This document shows, piece after piece, positions 57,347 through 64,000 of a stretch of 64,000 nucleotides of DNA (its first letter is position 1; every line of letters starts with the position of its first letter). The notes under the pieces were generated by a model. It was not told the DNA's origin and made no database searches. It worked only from the letters and a program-made list of their open reading frames with translations. A program made the position numbers and the translations under genes. Source of the DNA: Fonsecaea monophora (lineage: Eukaryota; Ascomycota; Eurotiomycetes; Chaetothyriales; Herpotrichiellaceae); the NCBI RefSeq assembly GCF_001642475.1, contig NW_019174005.1, positions 62,001 through 126,000 of the forward strand. Direction: 5' to 3'.

Positions 57347-58310
57347 AATTTCCCACCATAGATTAATGGGATGCTCTGTTCTGCAATGCTAGGAATATAT
57401 AAGTAGATCAACCACAGCCGCTACATAACCATCTCCTCTCTCTCCTCCCCCCTCTCCTGTTGTCACCTCCCCAAGCAAAACATCCCTTGTGCTCGCAAGG
57501 TCTCGCCACTGCCTTCTCGATCTCACGCACCCTCGACATCTTGTGTGTCAACGCCGTCCACCCAAATCCGCTCAATCCCCTTCCTCCCAGTGTTGATATC
57601 CATCAACTGCTTTCGATCTTCCCCGCCGTTGCCAGAAAGACCAAATTTGTCCGCCATGTCCCCCAAAATATTCCTTGGGAATCATGCTGGATATATGCGA
57701 GACAACACAAAAAATTAATTCGCCCCATGTGTCTGTTCAGACTCAGTGGACTTGGATTTCCTTTTTCGGTCCAAGCACGAGACAACTGTTCGCCCATCAC
57801 TCGAAGGACAGAGACAGTGTCCAGGATCAACAGCTTGGAATATTTCTCATCCAGGCTGAAATGTCCCCAGATCATGCTTTTGTAACTTCCACGAAACCCG
57901 CAAAAAAATCGACCGAACGCACAACCCAACAAAATATCCCCTGTCCAAAACCCCCAATTGGTGAAGAAGCAAAAAGTCGTTGCTGACACATAACCACATG
58001 ACTAGACAATCTGGAAAATAAATGACCAGGCAAAAGTTGCACGGAAATCAAGAACTGAATAGACAGCAATCCACGCTATCAGACAGCTGGCAGCAGCCCG
58101 GGGCTGCGCACACACTAACAAGAGATATCCATATGTAACAGGTGATAAAAAAAGGATCAAAATAATGATGAGCGCCGTCCCGACAGTGCTGAGAAGTATT
58201 GAGATTCAATTTGTGCGAAAAAGCGTGTTTCCAAGTGTTAAGATTCTAGGGGAGGCATCAAGGTCATGTCAAACTGATACAGGGAAGGTCGTTCGGTGGG
58301 TAGTTTTTTT

Positions 58311-60337
58311 TCAGTGATGGAGACCAGCTTGTAGGGCGTGAGGGTCCACGGTGCCAAACGGCGTCATCGGCATGTCCATGTGTTCGCGAGGCGTGTGGAA
58401 ATCTGACATGTCGTTCATCAACAGCATGCCATTCCCATCCAGCCCTGGACTAGGCATGGGCATGTTGAGATTCTGCTTCGAATACATCTCCCCCAGCATC
58501 AACGTCTCGTCCATCATGCCGTGCGAGTTGAACATGTCTGCCGACGCGCTTCGGTGCAAAGCTGACAACGGTGGCGAATGGTCGGCAATTACAGGATCCG
58601 GATGGCCCATGTGTGGCATAGGTGACACTGAACTAGGCATCATCGTATGGTCAACCATGGGAGAAGGCGACAAGAATGGCGCGCTGAATTGCTGTGGCGT
58701 CCCAAACTCAGATGTGGACATGGGCGGTTGAGCTGGGTTGGACGGGAAGAAGCCAGGGCTGGCAAATTCCGACGGGGAGGTAGCTGTGGCAGACATGGGC
58801 ATCTGACGGAAGTCCATGCCATACCCGGCCGAAGTATCAATCTGCAGCGTAGGTCCAAGAGGAGCCTGGACAGGGTGTTGTGGCATGGGCTGGAACAGGT
58901 TGTGCTGATCGGGCGCCATTTGAGGCGAGGGCTGTTGAATATGGAAAGTTGGCATGGGCCCGTGGAGCATGGAAAAGTCAATGGCAATGGGCACAGATCG
59001 ACTTCTCTGTCGCTTGTGGCCCGCATGCATCCGTCCGGGATGAAGGTGATGCTGCACGCCGAATTGTTCCTGGAACATTCCGACATGGGGAGGCTGAGGC
59101 CGCGCGAATTGGACGTTGGGTTGAGACGCGGGCCGCACGATCCCCATGTTGGGCGACACTGGCGCAGACGCAGGCATGGCATTGATGTCGAATGGGTTCA
59201 GTCGATTCTGGAAAGACTCGAGCGAGACTAGTTTGGCGAGTTGGCCACTCAGCACCTTGGGATGCCCGCCGAGGTGGTGAACCAAAATCTGAGAAGCTTG
59301 CTGGTCCTCGGTAAAGTCACCACACTGGTAGAAGCCTCCCGAGTTGGAGGAGTCCATGAAGAAATTGGGTGGCCTGTTCAACTCAATGACAAGGCCCCCT
59401 GGCCTCGGTGGAGCTCCATTGGCAGTGGGCGCCGTGTCACCGGGTTCCAACTGAATGCTCTTGATGAAGGCAAAGGGGAATTCGATCTTGTAACCAGCAG
59501 AGTCGTTGTTGATGTAGTATGTGATGCAAGCCTTGTCGGGCGAGTAGAAAATGACCAGATCCATGGCGTTCTGGCCGACTCGTCGCCAAGTCCCGATGCT
59601 CAACGATCGACAGGTGAAATGTTGGATAACTATCTATCCGTTAGCACATTGACAAGCCTTTTTGCTTCGTTCAGGTCTCAACATACCAACTTTGCCTTGA
59701 GCACTGGGATCGCCATTCATCAGCATAGCTCCGCCACCGTACTGTGCCATTGGCCCGCCTGGTCGCAGTAGCTGTCGAGGAAATGGTCTTCCGGATTCCA
59801 TGGCCTGCATGGCCAGCAGCTGTCTCAGGGATTCGGGGATATTGTCCAAATCCTCGCCATTCTCCAAGCTTTTCTTCGCAAGCATCTTTATCTTGGCGCG
59901 GCGACGACTAAATCGAACAATCAGCATCAAACGCGTCTCGATCGCCATGAATCATTGCCCTACCTGTTCTGGAACCAAATCTGGACGGAGCGTTCAGTCA
60001 TGTTAATCTCCTGGGCGATACGTTCACGCGTGGCAGCTGTGGGAGTGGGATTCTTGTTGAATTCCATCTCCAACGTCACCAGTTGATCTTGTGTGGCCCT
60101 TTGTCTCTTTTGGTTCTTTTGTTGCTGCGTCAGAGTGCTCTTGCGAGGCGGACGGCGAGCAGCCGACGAGGATCCTTGAGTGTTTGAACTATTCGAGTTC
60201 GCAGGCGTGGTCTGCGTGTGTTGACTGGCATTGGGGGAGGGAGTGGATTCGACCGAGACGTCGAGGTCAAGATCTGCCGGGTCCGACAAAGAGTCCATTG
60301 CGTCCATCGGGTCGACCTTGATGTCAGGGTTACCCAT
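58311..60337 (-). CDS. Homeobox transcription factor (Pho2/Phx1-like)
   Basis: This is a nuclear DNA-binding regulator. Relatives are S. cerevisiae Pho2, C. albicans Grf10 and S. pombe Phx1, which act in phosphate, purine and stationary-phase control. Three exons (60337-59964, 59907-59687 and 59629-58311) give 637 residues. The N-terminus is acidic, then a basic RRPPRKSTL stretch. The homeodomain spans about 75-134, with WFQN at 121-124 in the recognition helix. An intron splits the helix so that the join reads WFQNSRRRAKIK, with Ser at homeodomain position 52 where Arg is common. After it comes the fungal AKKSLENGEDLDNIPESLRQ motif. A conserved region at about 200-320 (SIGTWRRVGQNAMDLVIFYS) lies downstream. 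The C-terminal half is Pro/Met/Gln-rich. The long upstream region suggests complex control. Confidence 0.9.
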
Positions 60338-63300
60338 GGTGGAATATTTGCTTTTCTCTTCTGCCTGGGTATTTCACTCTGGCCGTATAAAATGGATTGA
60401 TTTGCTGGTAGGACAGAGTATAGTATGGGGGTGGGGGACGCGTTGCTTCGTTAGGGCGGGAAGAGATTGTGAATTGCTGAACCGAGCAGCGAGAGAGAAA
60501 GTGACTTCGTGGCCCAGCGAGTTCGACGACTTCAATGCTCGTGCTCTTGAAAGGGGTGGGGTTTTGGGGTAAAGACCGTCTTTGGATTGGAGCGAATGGG
60601 AAAAATAGAAGCAAAGAGCTTAATGAATGTGGTTCGAGGGCCTTGAAGGAGTGAAAGGCACAACTCGAAGGTTGAGGATTGAAGAACAAGAGAAGGAAAG
60701 AACGTGATACAGAGGGATAGAAGAATGGTAGGAATGGGTAAAAAGCGACAGTGAGGATGGAAGGGGAAAAAAAGAGACGGACGGAAAGACGAGACGAGAG
60801 GAGCAGGACATTAAGGGAGGGCAGCAGGGCCCGCGCGCGCGGTGAGTTCCAGTGCCCCCGGAGGAAGCGGTAAAGAAGGCCCAGCGGCGGCTGCTGAGTG
60901 GTCAGGCAAGCCCTTCTGGGCCTCTCGGACGCCCAGGAACTATACCCCCTGTCCCCCAAGCTCTCTTTAAGCCCAAGACCAATGCAGGAACACGAAAGGC
61001 CCCAAACTCAAAAGCCGCACGGGCCCCCCTGGTTGTGTCGGCGGGTCGTGTCCTTGGACGGGTCTAGCAGTCCCTGCTAGCTGAAAAGGGCGTCATTAAC
61101 TCCACTGACGCCTCGTTCTGCACCCAGAATCTTACATGGCGTACTCTAAGCGTCTCCTAAGCGTGCCAAAGAACGTATCCACTACGCCTTGATCAGACTA
61201 GCGTGACATCCAAAGACACCTTGTTTGTACCGACCGCCAGCTTGTCGCGCCGAATCCCCTGGAGGGATTTGCCAGCTCCATGTCTGACGCGCCCCAAAGA
61301 AAAACACACCCCCAGAGACGCCAGGGAAGCACCAGAGGATCAGTCAAAACACCCCATGTCACAACATGGATTCATGCTGGCTGTCGTGCCGTCTCACCCC
61401 ATCAGGCCAAGGCTGCCAGGCTATTGAAAACCCTCGGTCGCGGTTCCTGATTCGTTCCCCGCCGGTATTGTTCCGACAGCTTGCCCGCCACCACGGAGTT
61501 GCACACAAAGCAGCCAGTGCTCGACCATCAGATGCTGGAGACCCCTTGGATACAGGACTCTCACATGAGCAATATATTTTTTGTGCTAAGAGAACGGTCG
61601 AGCCATCAGTCATGCGTTGAGTATAACCACCACCGAGTTGAGGGGATTTCAATTTGCTATCCGCTGTAACGCTGCTGGGACGCGTCTTGAGACACGAGAC
61701 TGCCGCTTCACTGCAGCCGCCAACCTGATAACCTGTACATTGCGAGTAGTTCAACATGAGATTTCCCCGAGCTTTTCGTCAATTCTGTACGAGTACTCGA
61801 TAGACCCATTGTCATTCGTGCAGCTAGCACGCTGTGTTTCTCAAGAAAGCGGGAGATCCTATCGAGCTCACCCTTCGTATTCCATAGGCGATGCCGTTGC
61901 CACCGTGGGCTGCGATCGACCATTGAAACCAGGTCATGAGATGCTTCTCGAAACAATCCGTGCGGATGCCAACCAGTCTGGTGTCCCATGCCGGATCATG
62001 TCTGATTCATGTAGTCTGTGCACCGTTACGATGGCACCAATGACGCGAGGAGACGAACTCATGTTCCTGAAGCTTTTGCACAAAGGCACGTCGTGGACAA
62101 TGATTGGCCACATCCGGAGAGGTCTTCATCTCTGCTCAACACCCTGCTGGCAGTTATGATTCGCTACAGAACAATCGGACATGCTTCTAGGCTTTGGAGG
62201 GTCGTCATGATGTGCAAAGTGGTTGTTGAATTTGAACTCGTCAGGCCGGCAGGAAGTCGATGTGCCAGTGGTCTCGCACATTACATTGGACAGCCTGCTG
62301 AATCTGACCGTGGGAAAGAAAGCCAGTAACATGCAAGAAAGGTGGCAAAAAAATTCCCGCGCCAATGCCTGTCTCAAATAATGGTGCGAATCTGCACCTA
62401 GCCAGTGCTTCTTCTTGTGCAAGTTCTAGTGTGCTCTTGATTGGCCACTCCGTCAACGACAAAACCATGAGATGTTGCACATGCCAGAGGTGGTCCATGG
62501 GACGCTCCTCCTGAAAGTCCAAACCGGTCGAATGCTCCAGCACATACCCGGGCCCTGCTGCCTGCATGGAGTGACATGGATATTGAGACCGCCAAAGTGT
62601 ACTTGCTACCCTCGTATTCGGCTCACCCCAAAGCCCGCTGCCTGCTGTCGCCACAATGATTTGTTTTTACGGAAAATGGGCGGATAAAGGAACCATGGTC
62701 AGTGGCGAGATAGCTTCTTTGAGTCCTCGGTACTCGTAATCCGAGCCTGTTGCCCTATGGATGGATTCGTTTACTCGTACACCCATGTATGTCCAGGTCT
62801 CTCTGGCTTATGGACCATGTGTATTGCGTTCAGAGGCATCCGCTTTCCCCGTGGCATTGAGACTCGAGAGCACGAGCAAAGAAGGTTCAAACCACGATCT
62901 AGTGGACGCGATAAGTCGAAATGGTTTGCGGCCTTCGATAAGAAACAGATAGGGGTCGGAGGTTTGCGCAATGCACACCAGCCAAATTGAGGCAGAAGGC
63001 CTGGTGCGATGGCGGTGGTCTGATGAGGCTAACCCTCGTGAAGTGTGGCAGGTGCTGCAAAGACGAAGCAGCTATACCGCAGAGGGATGTTGGCATGATG
63101 CTTGAAGCTTTCCTTCTCTTGGGCCGTTGATGTGGCACCCACGCTGTCGAGCCGCCTGCATGGAACAGTCCCAAGCCCATGAGGATCTAGTGCTGCATGA
63201 GACATGGGGTGGCTTGTTTCTCCTTTACTCCGCATCCTTGCTGTGTGGCACTTCACAAGGAACTAATGCCAGGTACCCAGCCGCGATCATTGGAGGAATA

Positions 63301-64000
63301 AAGTCGCCTGGTGGCCGAGCAAAGTGGGCCATCCAGACAAGACCAGCCAGGGATCCAGGATGATACACAAAGGTCACCCCTGGATGCCGCTACCCAGACT
63401 GATAAACCTTCAACGGTGAACAACGGCGAAGGAGAGAAAAACTCTTCACCACGTGTGGAAAAACCGTTACTCTTGTCTGGAAGAACCTTATTTTGTTACA
63501 AACAGCAGACCAACCTAGCGACGACTGAGGAGGGTAAAGGAAATATCGAGGAGAAATTCGGTGGTCGGTTTGAAGAGGATTTTCAGTAGGAGGGATCGAG
63601 GCATCTCTCCCGCAAGCGCAGTCAGCTCTGAGTGTTGAATGATACGAGGACATCAGCCGATCACCCCCGTTCAGCCGGGCGGCAATCGAGGCGAAGGAGA
63701 AGCAACCTCGACCAGGCGGGTCCATGGAGGGTGAAACACCCAAAGAAAAGAACCTCCTTTCTCCTTGTGGGTGTCACGTTGGAAGTGAATCCCTGCCAAG
63801 GGAGGCCTCGCTTCCCCAATGGCCGGTGGATGTTTCCTCAAACGCACTCGACCCAAAGCTTCCCTCTTCCTCATGCTCTTTTGGTGCCTCCGTCCTTTTA
63901 GTTCTCTCGTGTACCTTTCCTACTACGCTGTCTTGGCCATGTCGTCTCAGACAAATCCCTCAAGACTTATCGCATAGGCGACGATCTCTTCAGTCAGCGT
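60338..64000. other. 3.7-kb region upstream of the homeobox gene, no gene seen
   Basis: The first part (about 60340-60840) is the pyrimidine-rich leader and promoter of the homeobox gene. Beyond that no frame has codon structure or motifs that I can support on either strand. Short ATG-started frames in the last 3 kb overlap on both strands. A gene may begin beyond the right edge. Confidence 0.5.

Larger units (their letters stand above)
56099..58310. other. 2.2-kb intergenic between convergent genes
   Basis: These are the 3' flanks of the NACHT and homeobox genes. They contain simple repeats of CTGCTCTA type (about 56740-56790) and a TACCGAGTA copy at 57338. Frames at 56990-57361 and 57460-57885 have no motif. 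Confidence 0.5.

Noticed and set aside
60330..60959. Minus-strand frame of 209 codons overlapping the start of the homeobox gene
   Set aside because: It is pyrimidine-rich leader sequence, translating to Ser/Phe/Leu runs with no domain; it overlaps the start codon region in another frame.
62018..62660. Overlapping frames of 98-137 codons on both strands near the right end
   Set aside because: No motif and no consistent splice structure; they look like chance frames in GC-balanced DNA.
63939..64000. An ATG at 63939 that might begin a gene running off the right edge
   Set aside because: The frame meets TAG after 12 codons, and no convincing donor lies in the remaining bases.

Overview
The window is nuclear DNA of a filamentous ascomycete (Pezizomycotina). 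The genes are split by short introns, mostly 50-100 nt, with GTAAGT-type donors and CTRAY-type branch points. The gene content fits this group: Vac8, Prp19, U1-70K, PTH11/rhodopsin-domain membrane proteins, NACHT STAND proteins and a DUF3716 protein. The class or order cannot be fixed from the sequence alone. There are 18 protein genes that I can support, one retroelement fragment, and no convincing tRNA, rRNA or CRISPR. Coordinates for spliced genes span start codon to stop codon; exons are listed in the evidence, and every exon set sums to a whole number of codons.

Left part (1-28.6 kb), mostly housekeeping genes with one accessory island. Vac8 (minus), a small unknown gene (minus) and U1-70K (minus) come first. 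The accessory island runs from 8.5 to 17 kb. It holds a DUF3716 Cys-rich protein with a SUMO-interacting-type tail, a decayed Ty3/gypsy integrase fragment, and a 1266-residue NACHT-WD40 receptor with six nearly identical WD repeats. Then come a secreted FAD/BBE oxidoreductase, mitochondrial ribosomal protein mL43, a RING protein with two SUMO-interacting motifs, Prp19, a CPA2-type Na+/H+ antiporter transcribed divergently from Prp19, and a small membrane-anchored low-complexity protein.

Middle part (31-47.4 kb). The same two-gene arrangement occurs twice: a rhodopsin-domain 7-TM protein on the minus strand, facing away from an APC-family amino-acid/GABA-type permease on the plus strand, across a 1.8-2.1 kb shared promoter region. 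Intron positions and phases are conserved between the copies, so this looks like an old duplication of a receptor-transporter module. A GNAT acetyltransferase gene lies between the two copies.

Right part (47.4-64 kb). A long gene-poor stretch leads into a 1643-residue DUF7708-type/NACHT protein, which contains one GC-AG intron. A convergent Pho2/Phx1-like homeobox regulator follows, and then 3.6 kb with no gene that I can support. A short sequence, TACCGAGTA, recurs seven times in the intergenic DNA of the right half, always in the same orientation as far as I could see.

The most interesting items are the WD-repeat variation in the NACHT receptor, the duplicated receptor-permease module, and the recurring intergenic motif.
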